Assembly (NCBI GenBank): GCA_032158295.1
Contig: CM063256.1
Location: 13,314,953 to 13,378,952 of the forward strand
From: Pycnopodia helianthoides
Taxonomy: Eukaryota; Echinodermata; Asteroidea; Forcipulatida; Asteriidae
Direction: 5' to 3'
DNA length: 64,000 nucleotides
Shown: positions 37,544-50,373 of the stretch, in pieces
Layout: every line of letters starts with the position of its first letter
Numbering within the stretch: position 1 is the first letter of the stretch
The notes under the pieces: generated by a model
What the model saw: the letters and a program-made list of their open reading frames with translations, nothing else
What the model was told of the DNA's origin: nothing
Database searches by the model: none
Translations under genes and position numbers: made by a program

Positions 37544-38020
37544 GAACGGTCCGACCTGTTATCCAGCCACCGACCAGGCTTCAGTGCCGCCTCGGTCGGG
37601 GCAACCTCGTCGTTTTCCCCGGCAACGCGTCTCTCGCACACGCCGACCGCCACGGACTTCCAGCCGCCGTACTTCCCACCGCCGTACAACATTCCCCAGC
37701 CTCAGTCCCAGCTGGATTTTCACCATCCTCACGTGAACACGGACCCTTATGCACACCTGAATCCAATCCACCCTCAAGCCCAGCACCAATACATGCATCC
37801 CCAGCAACGGTCGCAACACATGCTGCGATCAGGCCGGGATGAAACGGACCACTTGAACCTACACCACCCCGGCATGCAGCTCCCGCCAAGCCGTGATTAT
37901 TCCGGGGTGCGTCGGCCCGATGTCTTGGTCCACGGAGGGCCCCACGGACTAGGCCCAGAGCAGACCGATCTTGCCATGTTACACCACCCGACTGGATTAC
38001 ACGGAGTGGACGACACAACG
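37544..38020 (+). CDS. TFAP2: Transcription factor AP-2, N-terminal transactivation-domain exon (internal exon, partial gene)
   Basis: Seen: 159 codons open in one frame, preceded by a long pyrimidine tract ending ACAG and followed by the donor ACG|GTAAGC, with phase 0 at both ends. The translation begins ERSDLLSS. At residues 31-56 it has SHTP, then DFQPPYFPPPY, then PQPQSQ; further on come DPYAHLNP (67-74), SRDY (116-119) and a His/Leu-rich end (LHHPTGLHGVDDTT). Known family: vertebrate AP-2 exon 2 has the same order (LSHTP, FQPPYFPPPY, PQSQ, DPYS, NPLH, RRDY, LLHGPHGL) and stops just before the short exon encoding a DQTVIKK-like motif. AP-2 proteins are nuclear dimeric factors that bind GCCN3GGC and act in ectoderm and neural development. 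PPPY at 45-48 is a PPxY WW-domain ligand. Inferred: no basic or helix-span-helix exon follows in the window, so the gene is cut by the right edge. The AP-2 identity is very secure; which paralogue is not resolvable. Confidence 0.96.
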
Positions 38021-39330
38021 GTAAGCATCAAAACACTTCTTCATTCATAGCATATTTTATCAATTGCTCCCCTCGTAAGACTTTCCATAAATGGCCTGCA
38101 ATACCCCAGACGCTGGCTGCTCTTCCCGTAACAAATTATGACAGTGCTGAATCTCATATGATTAATGATTAGGGGGTGATAGTGCAAACCAAATCACCGA
38201 CGACCACTCGCTGTGAATATGAATGGGTAAACACTAATCAAACAAGCTGCCAAAATTGCGCCTTCTTGTTCTCTCAATCCCCTATGCTAGAAAATGTAGA
38301 GCAAATATAATTGAATAATAAAATCAGTACAAAATCGAGACTGGTATAGTGTGCACGACACCTCTGTTATATTTTATTTGTTATTTGTTTAGGTGGGGGG
38401 GGGGGCTTTCTCATTATTGTTAATATTTAATTATTTGATAGATTCTAGAGAAATTATCGTGAGGAAGTCTTGTCGCTGTCGTGCTTTTAACCAGGGGAAT
38501 TGTTTATAGAGCACAAATATTAATTTCAGAATTGTGAAGGTTCTGCTATACTAGAAATCTGGACATGTGTTCTTGCTGAGGCATATTACTGAGTGCACTG
38601 AGGCTGCTATACATCCATACCTAGATATTATATGGACCATGGACCACTAGAATATTTACATGACAGAATTCAAGCCTGTGAAAGCCATTACTACGGGAAT
38701 CAACCCAAACTCAAAGCAGGTCACATGTCGGGATTAACCACTACACCTGGCGGATTAATATTCCCGGCATTGTCTTGGTTAGTCGGGGGTCAAAGTTTAA
38801 GTCGATTCTCCAAAATGTAATCCCTGGTGACCGGTTCCGTTAATTCGTGGCCAATAGACTACATGGGCACGACAAGTTTAAGCTTGTTATAAGGTGGGAT
38901 TTACTGTGTAATGCTTAAAACTCATTAAAGTGTAACTGACATGTAGGATTCGCCCTAGTAGATGTATTTTGAAAGGTAAAGGACATCAGTCACTGGTGAA
39001 GTCCGATTCTAACCCAAAGGACGCTCTGTGGATACACGGCAGTTTACTTCTTCCATGTTGTTTACCCGATTTGTCAAACCATGGTCAAACCAGGATGCGA
39101 AAATGTCTGCCTCTTACTTTATAGGTTCATAAGTTAACTGGCATCAAAATTAACAACAACAACAACAACACAACAAAGTTGTTGTTTGTTGACATTGATG
39201 GAGAACTTCGAACTGTCGACAGAACTGTTGTTTGTTGATATTTAAAGAATTTCAAACTTCATGCATCTGTTGTGAAGGGTGACACATTCTGTTCTGGACT
39301 TACTGCACTGAAGCCACGGTTTCGTTTTTT

Positions 39331-39437
39331 GTCGTTGTTGTTGTTGTTGTTGTTGTTGTAGTTGTTGTTGTTGTGTCGTCGTTGTTGTTGTTGTTGTTGT
39401 CGTTGTTTTTGTTGATGTTGTTGTTGTTGTTGTTGTT
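39331..39437. repeat. (GTT)n microsatellite
   Basis: GTT trinucleotides over about 105 bp with a few GTA/GTC interruptions. A smaller (AAC)n lies at about 39150-39172, so the two could pair as an inverted repeat. The Gln/Asn-rich frame on the minus strand is only a translation of this repeat. Confidence 0.95.
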
Positions 39438-41992
39438 TTGTGCGTATGTGTGAGTGTATTTTGTTCATCAGAGTAAACCAGAACTAGACCTGTATATCGT
39501 AACCCACAATACTGTCATTTCTACATGACGTGAGGTGCCGTGTCCACGGCGCGTCCCTAATCATTTATGCATTGCGAAGTCAAATCAAGGAAAATGGAAC
39601 ACGCAGAGAGGGAGAGAAAAGACGCTTTGTAAAACCACATCGGGTACAGCTTTTTTTTTATTCTCTCTCTCTCTCTGTCTCTCTTTTCTCTTTTTTCCCC
39701 CCAGCCTCTTTCTAGAGGTTTGGCTAAATCGTGTTACGAATTTCCTGCCTGCTGTGCGACCGCGCACCCATGCCACGATGATGTGTCCGTCGTGTTCAGA
39801 ATGCGGGGCAGTTTGTGTTGCCGGCGTACTGTGCTACACGCCAAGCGTACAGTTCCATTGCACGGTTGAACAGGCAGTTGATCACGACGCGCAAGCCGAG
39901 TCGTGATGTACCATTTCTACAATCCGCGGGAGCTTGGGGGGGGGGGTTAAATACTATGCCATGAAAACAAACCAGAAAGAGGGGAAAAAAACTCCAAATC
40001 AAATAAAAACCATACCAAGTCCGACTGTGCTGTTGCATCCTAATGAATATCGGAACGCGGGACATGTTGGGTCAACCGTCGAGACTTTGATCAGTGATCA
40101 AAATCTCCTACAGATTTGGATCATTCCTCCCTAACTCTCTCTTGACGTCAATTTTGAATCAGCATTCCTTCAGTCCCTCTCCCATCACCGCGGTTGTTGA
40201 CTCTGCAACAATTCCTTGATACATCAGTAGTTTCACTTGTGTACGAAACATGATGATAATCGGTGCAACTCTTACCGGACAACTGGCCCTCCGTAATCAA
40301 TGTTGAGAGGACTGGTGAGGGCACGCACAGCACAGCTTACATCTTGTCCCATTACGTATAATTTCCTCTTTGTTTTCCTTGTGAGAAACAGTTCATTTGG
40401 AAGCCATTTTTTTAAGTCGATCATACCCCATTACGATATGAGCAAAACCCTCGTTTGTTCCGGCCACCTTGATCAACCCATCATCATACGACACGTCAAA
40501 CAAATTACATCCGATGACGCGATTGCAACGATTAACAACCACCACCCCCCCCTCCCTCCCAACTCCAACAGCTTCCATGACGTCAAAACTCAATGATAAT
40601 TAAGACAAATTATGAGTACCAACGTAAATGAACATGTTCTTTTGCTACCATTTTGGTTTCAAAACTAAGCCCTCTTTTTCATAGTCTCAGTCTAAACCAC
40701 CGGAATCGAGAGTTCTACAACAACACCGTTTTTTTTTGCTGTAGATTGATTCTAACCCACGTAAGATGACGTGATTCATAAACAAAATACACATAAAACC
40801 GCCAACAATATTTGGGCTCACCCAAACCCCTTTTCCCCAAACCGACGAAACATGGTTATTGTAATTTTAGATCGCTCTTTGATGGTGAAGGAGAGAGGAG
40901 ACAAACCTAAACCAAAAGTACAGATACTGAAATAGACTGTCTATTAATTGAAACCACCGGTCATACTGTCATGATTATGAAAAACGTACAAAGCGTGTTT
41001 AATAAGACAGAACGAGAAATGCACGTAGTGTTTTATCGCAAGAACGATGCAACAAATCTCTGACCAGATTTTATTCTTGAACTACACTTTCAGACAGCCA
41101 CAATGTCCCCAGATTGGAAAAACCTCAGTATTCGATGTGTACTGTTCAATGAGGGTGACAACGACCTCTCAATGTAGCAGACCACATGTAAAAAATAGTC
41201 GAATAAACCTCCTTTTTTTGAGTGGTGTAGTTTTGTACAAAGACGAACAGTTTCTGACACTGCCTGGACGCTCCAAATGACCTCAAATAGTTCGCTGACA
41301 AAGAAGTCCATGAACTGAAATATCTGTTTATGCAGAATGTATCGACAGGTTTAGGCCACTTGTACTGAACGAACACAAAATTTGAGAAATGATCACTATT
41401 TGCATGCAAATAAACTCGATGGGATGATGGTGTTGTACGGGTATAGGGTTTGCCTGACAATTCTATCAATTTCGCCTCGGGAGCTTAGTAGGCGAAATTC
41501 CAAGTTGATTGATGTTACTGACGTTTTACTAGACAAAATGTTACAATAACGTCCGATGGAAAACAATAACCAAATTCATGTGATAAACTGTAGTTATCAT
41601 GTAGGTCGACGTTCTTGTGTTTGTGTAAACGGTTTGCATGGGACAGTGAAGTTAAACACCCAGTTTACCCAATCTAAACACTGAAATTGTGCATTATTTG
41701 TCCATGAGAGGCAAAATAATTTTCTTATTGCAAAATAGTTTACTGCCGGTGTTGACTAACACTTGGTTAACACCCGAGATGTGAACACCGAAGGTGTTTA
41801 CTTTAAGTTTGAAGTTTAAGTTAATCATTCAATTTCTAGGATGATATTTCAGTCACATGGGGGAAATATAAACTGCTGTAGTGTGGTTACCGTCATTCAA
41901 ATTAACACCGTGTTAGGTAGGAGCTAACACAATCTGAACACTTAAGGTGTTCATCCAGTGTTAAGACTGACTCTTTCCCAGACGCGTCAGTG

Positions 41993-42045
41993 TTTTTCTT
42001 TTCTTTTCTTTTCTTTTTTTTGGGGGGGGGTCTTTTTTTTTTTTT
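41993..42045. repeat. (TTTTC)n, G-run and T-run
   Basis: Short TTTTC array, then G 42022-42029, then another T run. Confidence 0.9.
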
Positions 42046-43600
42046 ATTCGTCGACCACACATCATCTTAGGGAAAATGGTCGTTGTTCAATAAACGGCGT
42101 AATGGTTTAGACTCTGTCATCGATGTCGTTAATCTGTCCAGCTCTTTGAAGGTTACCCTTAAATCACCATCGCTCTTGCATATTGGGGGGGGGGGGGACA
42201 CAAATCCTGCTCGTTTACGGCCAAATTGTGCGTACAGAGAAACTGCCGGACAGAGTGTCGAGTGATGCTAACTTATCACGCATAGGGACTATAGTTTACA
42301 CTGTTTGTGCAAGCAAATGACCAATGGTGCACTTATGCCATTAACAGAATGTGTTCCAATGCATAAATTGTTCAGTTAAGAGCCGAGAGACAGTTTCATA
42401 CTCCGGTTTGCTTAACTGGTCTGAGGCATAGTTGTCCAAGCGTAATTGGAACACCTTCCGGACGGCAAACTCTTATGAGAGCTTTCCCGTTCACCCCGAT
42501 CTTCTGAATATGAAGTTTTGTCTCATGACGTCAGTATTACAAGAAAATAAAAATGATTGATTTTTTTTGAAGGGGGAAAATGTCGCTAAAAAACTGCGGA
42601 TTTAAAAACACCAGTGATTTTTTTTTCAACATGTTTGAATCCTAATATCTAACCTTGCATTGTATGGATCTATCCTCAAATTCCACCTGTCTGCATAATT
42701 GAAATCGGCCCCGAGACATGGTTTACATTAATGAATAATCACTGCAATGTGTAGACATAAACCCACAGCTGATTAAGCAAAAATCTTCAGCTCAGTGAGC
42801 AGACGTCGTGGCCCATTGCAGACCCTTTTACAATGTGATGTGTGACTGTGACCATCCTCTGCACCCTCTGCCCAAAGCGACCCTCACCAAAAAACCAGCA
42901 CTCTTGTTGTCACTGACACCATATCATTTTTGTGTTTCTCCGATTGGACTCGATTATGCAGAACCCAAGTAGGGGTCTCAACCACAGGATGCATAATGTC
43001 AAAATGACAATATCTCAGTGATACCATAAGTGTGTCTGGACCATACAAAGCATACCATTCCACCCATCAAGCCAAGTTAAGTCTTACAACAAAAATAAAC
43101 AAGTGTCCTCAAAACGTACTAAGAAACTGAATGCCAAGACTTTTCACCCCCCTTCCTTGTTATTTTGACCCTTTCTCAAAGAGGCAAAGTTTGACAGTTT
43201 CTTTGAATCTCGTCAAGAAATACTACCGGAGAAAAAATTACAGTGATGAAGTTTCCATCTGCGATCATTTTTATAAGGCAAAGAGAAGTATGCACGCACC
43301 ACCCACAAGGTGCATCTGGAAGAATTTTGCAGCTCGTGTGTCCCCGATTGAGCCCAAGACCGGTGGTTGGCAACACATACATTAATTTGAGTAATTGAAA
43401 ACAGTTCGTCTACCTATAAGGCGATTAAAACAACAAACAGCAGAACGTCTCGGGCACAACAAAAAAAAAAATCCACGACCCAGAGGAAACTGGATTTACC
43501 ACAAACCCTGAAAAGGTAGAAATGTAATCCTATAAATTAAATTACTCAGTTTAAGGTTAAGAATTGTTTATTGCGAAACACATCTGGAATGTTTCCTTTG

Positions 43601-43602
<2 letters not shown>

Positions 43603-43667
<65 letters not shown>
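43603..43667. repeat. (TC)n microsatellite (about 32 units)
   Basis: Pure TC dinucleotide run. Ser/Leu and Arg/Glu frames over it are repeat translations. Confidence 0.97.
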
Positions 43668-43671
<4 letters not shown>

Positions 43672-44932
43672 ATCTCACGAGCAGACTTAATCCCATTGAG
43701 TAGAGACGTGGGATGGCGTTTTGTTGCACGGGTAGTAACTGAGGCTGAACCCGTTTGCTGGTTAATTAAATGAAAGTGTGATACACAGCCCGCAATCACT
43801 CAACCCATAACGGTATAGATGGAATAAAACCGAGAGACAACATGAAAAGTGTGGTTTAAGTATCGGATGCAAATTGTAAATAAATATTATTTGAGACCGG
43901 ACCAAGGACGATCTGAAGATACATTGATCACAAGTACTATTAAGTTCGTGTATTTAGTCAAACCGCTCCTAAGATTAGTCCCCGACGAGAGGAGAGAAGA
44001 AGGGGTGAGAGAGAAGAGAAGAAAAAAAAATGAATCCCGGGTTTGAAGTCGAACTTCTGAAACAAGCTAGATTTCCGAGCGGCAATCCCCTTGTTCCTTT
44101 GTTCAAGACGTTATCAGCGGACTGTAATGGGATACATCTTACGGTCTATCGTCGTCCCTTTTAGCTACGAGACAACCTCCGTTACCCCACTCGGCCACCT
44201 CGGCAACACACACACACTCTCCAGACGAGGCCCCTCTTGTGAACGCGTTTCACGCTTGCTCGAGAGTGACTGAGGGTAGTTCCGGTCTGGCAAACGGGAG
44301 CTACTTGCTCCGAGGCTGGTGGATGGGGCACCGTTACCGAGCCTGTCTCCCAAGACAACCGGGTGTAGATCTCTGTCATCTCGCCGGTGCAGTGACAGTT
44401 CTACTACTACTACTGACAAGGCACGAGAAGGCACTCCGAGACGTCTGCGTTTCTTGGACAGGGCTTGATAAACTCAAGACATATTTCGTTGTCTTATTCA
44501 CTGTTGTTGTTGTCGGGTTTTTTTTAAGACGGCAAATAATCGTTTGTAACTACGACTTAATACATCCCATTCGTACCTTTTGAAATGAATGTCAAATACT
44601 GAAATCATCTGTTTCATTTCAACTAAACAGATGTCATCTCTGTGAATATAAAATACAACACATTTGAGGATCTTTACCGTATTTAAATTGTAAAATCAAT
44701 CTATAATTTATCAATATGAGTAACTTGTTTGACTATTGATGCAAGCTTCTTTTTCTTAAGGTTTGACTTCTCACGCGAACGATGTGGTTTTTGTCCATTG
44801 TGCATTAATAATTGGTTATAAAACTACATTCATTTATTCAGAATTTTTAATTAGTTTTTTTTCCCTAACTCGATGTAATTCTATGCATTTTTTTTGTTGG
44901 TATTACAAATCATCTACCACACGTTCAGTCGT

Positions 44933-45022
44933 AAAAAAAAAAAAAAAAAAAACACCATGGGATTCGTAAACAGCTTTTCGAATAATAACAAATCGTAAAA
45001 AAAAAAAAAAAAAAAAAAAAAA
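44933..45022. repeat. Two poly(A) tracts about 45 bp apart
   Basis: A-runs at 44933-44952 and 44997-45022, each preceded by TCGT. Possibly a local duplication. Confidence 0.9.
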
Positions 45023-45240
45023 GTGGGAATTTACAGATCATAGATTCGTTTTCAATTGCTCGTTGAATCGCATAAGTGTATCTCGGAATCGTCCCAATTG
45101 CCGCTAAGGGTGCGATGATAATTTACGACCTGTATTATCTTGGCCGCGGCTAGCTGAAAAACGCAGCGTCAGTTTTTATTAGGCGCGCCATTAATCGTCG
45201 AAGGGAGATCTTCCTCGTGTGTTTCTTTTTTTCTCGCTCT

Positions 45241-45292
45241 CCCCTCGCTCTCTCTCTCTCTCTCTCTCTTCCTCTCTCTCTCTCTCTTTCTT
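45241..45292. repeat. (TC)n tract
   Basis: Interrupted CT dinucleotides. Confidence 0.9.
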
Positions 45293-48286
45293 CTCATTTA
45301 TTCAATCACGACCTTTCACCGTTTGGAATCATTTGCACGAACTCCGGACGGCACGAGAGACGTCTAGTTGTAGAGCGGAGAGTCAACCGGCGCCATCTTT
45401 GTTCCGTCCATACCACAATGAGCCTACCACTGCGTTCAGTATACTGATCGGTATTATTATAGTTATAAGTAAATAAAAAATACAAGTAATGATAATGGCA
45501 TTATGTATTTTTGTCATGTTATTATTATTGTTGTTATTACGATGCCAATTGTATATTCAGTATGCTTATTGGGGGATGTTTAATCAATTTTGAAAACACA
45601 ATTGGAATTTAGCCAGGAGACATCAAGTTGATCGTATAGTAGACGCCAACAATCGACGTGAACTGTTTTTATTTTTAACATTCCTCGACATCGCCTAACC
45701 GATAAATCTCTGCTTTTTGTGAGAGTCGGACCAGTTTGTAATTTCACAAATGAATTACCGACGGAGATTGAAGGTAGAGAAGAAACTAAAAATAGAATTT
45801 CATTTTGTTTAATCAATGCAGAAATCTGTTTTACAAGTTTGTGATTTTGGCTGGACAGAATTTGTTGGTCATTCGAAATTATAGCCTTTATAATTTCTGT
45901 TATGAAATCACAAAGCACCCAAAATCATTCTAGGCATCTTTCAAGATATCAGAATTAAATTAATGTTTAACTGCGATTCTGAATAAAATTGGAAAGTTAA
46001 AAAATTGAAAAACAAAAAAAATCCTACGAGCAACTTTCTTGGTGTGTCCATGTTATGTGCCCATCTTAACCGGGACTCTAAATGGAGAGAGAGGTTTAAA
46101 CATCAAATTGTTCCCGGACACCTTTATCATAAATTAATGTGTACTTGAGGGCAAAATTTGTCCTAAATGTGGGAAACGAACCAGGAGGCAAAATGTCGCG
46201 ATCGAGATGGGGGTTTTGATAAATGAACGAATAAATCACTGCACAAATGTAATCAAGCGAATCAGAGTTCTTGATTTGTCAATCAAAAATAGTGCCACAT
46301 TTTCTCTCTTATACACAACACTGTCTGAAAAGGTTTCGCTTGCAATGAACCCTACAAATATGGGAACCATTTGGTAGTTGGGTCAAAGGGCACGTGTCAA
46401 AGGTCACAATAACCACTCGGTTTCTTTACACCGGGCTGGGCTATACAAAAAGAAAATCTGGGTTTGGTAGTTCTGGGCTTGTTATAGTTCAATTTCAAAG
46501 TTCTCAACTCTATTTTTCTCCAGCGAGTGTTTTTGTAACGGTGAGCTCGGACTTCCGTCAGCCCAAACGGAACTTGCCCTAAATTCATGCCGTGTGTTCA
46601 AGCGGATTCCCGGGTAGTCGTTGAAGGGAAATAACACGCAGACCCATAAGAGCCACGACGCAGGGGGCTGCAGTACTAGACAATCGAAACCGTAAAATTC
46701 ACCCTTCAAAACAAAAAAGTACCACTCCATTAATACTAATAATAGATAAGCTATGCAATATGTCGACTTTTTTACTTTCGATTGTCAAGTTAACACTTCA
46801 CAATGTCGTCCTACACAAAACAGGCCAACGGTTGTGTGTTTGATCACACCTTCATCGATGCGACTGGGGCCCTGTATTACAAAGCTGTTACTAGCACAAA
46901 AATGGACTGATCACATACACATCTTGGTTATATCAGAATCAAGTGAACAGCCCAAAACTCTGCGAAGTCAACATTTTTGCGACGGGTGCCCAGTTAATTT
47001 AGTTTTGCTTAGCAAGAATATTTTCTAAGCATTTTATTATTATTATTTTTTTGTCATGTTCAGCTTAATGCTATTGTCTGACATTGTCCCTGATCAAACC
47101 ATTGTAGATGGTAAAGACCACACCAAATACTCAACATATTTGTATTTTTTTAGTCAATGCTGCTGTGTATTTCAAGTTTCATTCAAAAAGTTCCCTTAAC
47201 CACTCCTCAGTAACGACAACATTAGTCTGTTATAACTTGAACAATTTTCAGAGATGAGTTCGTGGAGAAGGAAATTTATTAAGAGTCACTTTTCAAATCC
47301 ATCAGTTTTTCTCCTTATTTTGTTCGTGCGTGCGTGATTTTTTTTTCTGGCTTAAAACGATTCATACTGAAGAAAAAACAAAAGTGTAATTTGGTGGAAG
47401 TGGTACTGTTTAAGAATCGATTGAAATGTTGTTTGGAAGCTCAATAGCATAAAACGTGCGCTGATCAATTGGATGGGACTTTCACACACACAAATTTGGA
47501 CATTTTGAAATGAGATTTGTGGTCCATCGGTTTTCATGCTTGTATCTCCCATTGTTCTAGCGCAATCTCAAAATAGCGCAAAATCAACGTAACAACAACA
47601 ACAACAAAACAGGGTCAATGATTTTTAATAAGGTTCTCTTAAAGGACATGCAATGTGCACCCCCGGCGCATCCATCAGGCCTCAGCTCATTTCGATTCAT
47701 TAACGACCCTCCAAAGCAATCAGGGTCAATGTTTGGGGGTCACGAAGTGGGTGACGTCATTAATTAATTCTTGTGAGTCAAACAAAAAAACTGGCGAATA
47801 AAATTACCACGCCGTTTGCCGTTCATTGTTTCGCTGTGCGGTTGATGGGATTGTAGGCCCCCTTTTCTCGTCATTTGTCATAGGCATTAGCATTGTAGTT
47901 TCAATTTCCGTGATATGGGAACACGGTTAAGTATGGTGAATTGCCAGCAGACGCATATTGCTGGGGCTGTGTCATCCATCTTCGTTTGTTGTTGTGGCGG
48001 TTGGAGAGGGGAGGGAAGGGGGGGTCTGAGGGCAACTATCACCATACTACCAGAATAGCTGATGGAATATTCCCACCCTAATATAGACTTATATCATTAT
48101 CATCCAGCCATCTTAGTCACATTCCCAGTGTCACTACAGTTGTTATAAACCGTTGATTACACAAGGGGGCCAGACTAGTCGCATGTAAAAGCCTCGGTTT
48201 GATATTACACCGACTTGAATGAAGGCAAAACAAGATGGCTGATGATTCTATTGACCCTTGTCGTCACGACTGTTTTCCGTATCAGC

Positions 48287-48321
<35 letters not shown>

Positions 48322-48352
48322 CCTCTCTCTCTCCCTCTCTCCCTCTCTCCCC
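48287..48352. repeat. C-run and (CT)n tract
   Basis: Poly(C) followed by CT repeats with CCCT interruptions. Confidence 0.9.
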
Positions 48353-49419
48353 GGTGACAAAATCAACATGGGATTCGCCGATCAGGACCTGTTCACCGTT
48401 TGGTCATTTCTCCTTTTTAAATAGGTTGATAGTGTTTGATCATTTCGTTACACCATCAGCTTCAGCCGCCGAGTGAATCCATGGCCACTGCACTATAAAT
48501 CATGGAGCCCGGCGTAATACAGTAGCTGTGTCCACAGTGCGTGCACACGCGCTGTGGTGCTGCCGTGTTTGCCCGGGTAAACACGGTGAACGCCGGGCCG
48601 GTGCAACAGCCCCGATTTACCGTGGATTCAAAAACGTGTATAAATATGTGACTTGCAGTTTAACCTACATACACGATGCTCAATCTGCGGGGAAATTTAC
48701 TCAAGGGGTAGTGAGTTGTTATCTCTTTGGAATACGTAGAAATGCACTATGTACCTGTCAATTTAAGACGTTTATTTTGTTTTATGGAAATTAGCTGTGG
48801 GTAGGCAGACTGGTTTTGTGTGTCTGTGTGTGTGTGTGTGTTTGTTTGAAAGCAACAACCGCGGTTTCGAGTAGTCTGTTTTGTTGAGGTGTTTCGGTTC
48901 TTTATTTGACTATTCGGCGTCTTGCTTGCAGGAATTGAAGCACATTTTGAATGTGTTGTTTTGACATTGGTCTCGATACATAACGAATTGATATTCATGT
49001 TTCGGGTGGTACGATCGGGTGGTATTTATCCCTTCATCTCTTACATGGTTATCAGGTGGTTCTGATTCAGTTTGCACCGTTAAAGCCGTTTGTGTTTCTT
49101 ATATTAAAAAAATTATCGCTATATACTAGTTGATCGAACCTACATGCGATGTACTTACACCCTTAAGAGGTTTGGTCTCATCCGTTTTATGACATCATTT
49201 TTTGTCTCGAAATAAGCTTTTCTTCTTTTGCGGTAAGCCCAGTTATCAAGATTGTGCAATAGGAAAGAGCAACAAAATGCTCCTTAATGCACGACAGTGT
49301 TAAATGCATGATTGTTAAATGCATGATTGTTCAATCTCTGTGCCACAAACAGGAGTTCATCGAGCTGACACTGTATAGTGAGGACTTTGCTCGGTGGGAC
49401 TTGGAAGCTACAAGTGTCA

Positions 49420-49438
49420 CCCCCCCCCCCCCCCCCCC
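49420..49438. repeat. Poly(C) tract (19)
   Basis: Uninterrupted C run. Confidence 0.95.
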
Positions 49439-50359
49439 ATCTTCCCTCTGCTCTCTGAAGCACTGCTTATAACTTTTAAGTCAGATAAGAACTCCGTATA
49501 CAACTCACTGGTCCCATTTGCTTTAAGCGGCATATTGGAAAACAATGGGATTACAAGGGGATTGGGGGAAACATAGTCTTACTCACGGGGTTGAAAGGGG
49601 GGCGATTAGGGGTTAGTGGTCCGGCCCAGCCCTCCCCTCCAATGGGAGCTGATTAGCCAGTTAACCAAGTTGTGAAACACCATTCAAGGGGGCTGAAAAG
49701 CCCTTCAGAAAAACCACTCCGTCCAGATTATGCAAACCACTCCGAATTGAAAACACCGCTAAGAGACTGTATGGTTGTTTCGATTTACCACTTTTGTGAC
49801 GGCCCTCCCATTGAAATCCTCCCGCAAACGGAGCGCCCGTGTTCATCAACAACAAACCCTCTCGGTGTCAAAGAAATAAGTAACGTTTTCCAGTCTTCTG
49901 CCGTGGTGATGTTGTGCCATCCCTTGGAACCCCTTTTCTATGATGCCGAGTAAAAAAAAAAGTGTACACAATCATGGCAGGGGTATAGGGTCAGATAGAC
50001 TTTGGAAATCGGATTTCGAAATAGTTCCCCGTTTATATTCATGACCGAACGGTGTGTTTATTCTTGGCTTGGCAAATTACACCACGGCGAGTCTATGTAA
50101 ATAGCAATCAGGAGTGGTTTATTCGGTGTCTTGTCCCGGTGTCTTTCTCCACCGGCCCAAGATGTTTACAGTGAAGGTGATGATTAGGGTCTTAACAAAA
50201 AAAAAATCCCACCAGAAACTCTCGGCATTTCTATCCTCCTAAAAGAAGAAAAAAAAAGTGCACATGTAATTCTAGGGGGCTTTCTCGTGTCCAAACGGAG
50301 TGAGGAGCCCGGGTTAAGTAACCGGGCGATACAGTGCCTTTGTGTTACCCACTGATCTG

Positions 50360-50373
50360 TGCCATTAATGGCA
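50360..50373. promoter_or_regulatory. Perfect 14-bp palindrome with ATTAAT core
   Basis: TGCCATTAATGGCA is fully self-complementary. It could be a paired-type homeodomain dimer site. It sits 25-70 bp downstream of an imperfect CCCGGGTTA/TAACCGGG inverted repeat, in the presumed AP-2 intron 2. Confidence 0.25.

Noticed and set aside
37581..38018. 145-codon frame on the minus strand
   Set aside because: It is the antisense shadow of the AP-2 exon, kept open by its codon composition.
39259..39468. Gln/Asn-repeat protein frame on the minus strand
   Set aside because: Pure translation of the (GTT)n microsatellite.
43557..43799. Arg/Glu and Ser/Leu repeat frames
   Set aside because: Translations of the (TC)n microsatellite on the two strands; the same applies to frames at 45217-45476 and 48215-48476.
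47062..47110. Possible AP-2 exon 3 (encodes DQTIVDG before GTAAAG, after a pyrimidine-rich TTCAG)
   Set aside because: AP-2 exon 2 ends in phase 0, and in phase 0 this segment hits a stop (TGA) before the DQ. The residues after DQ also do not fit the VIKK pattern.
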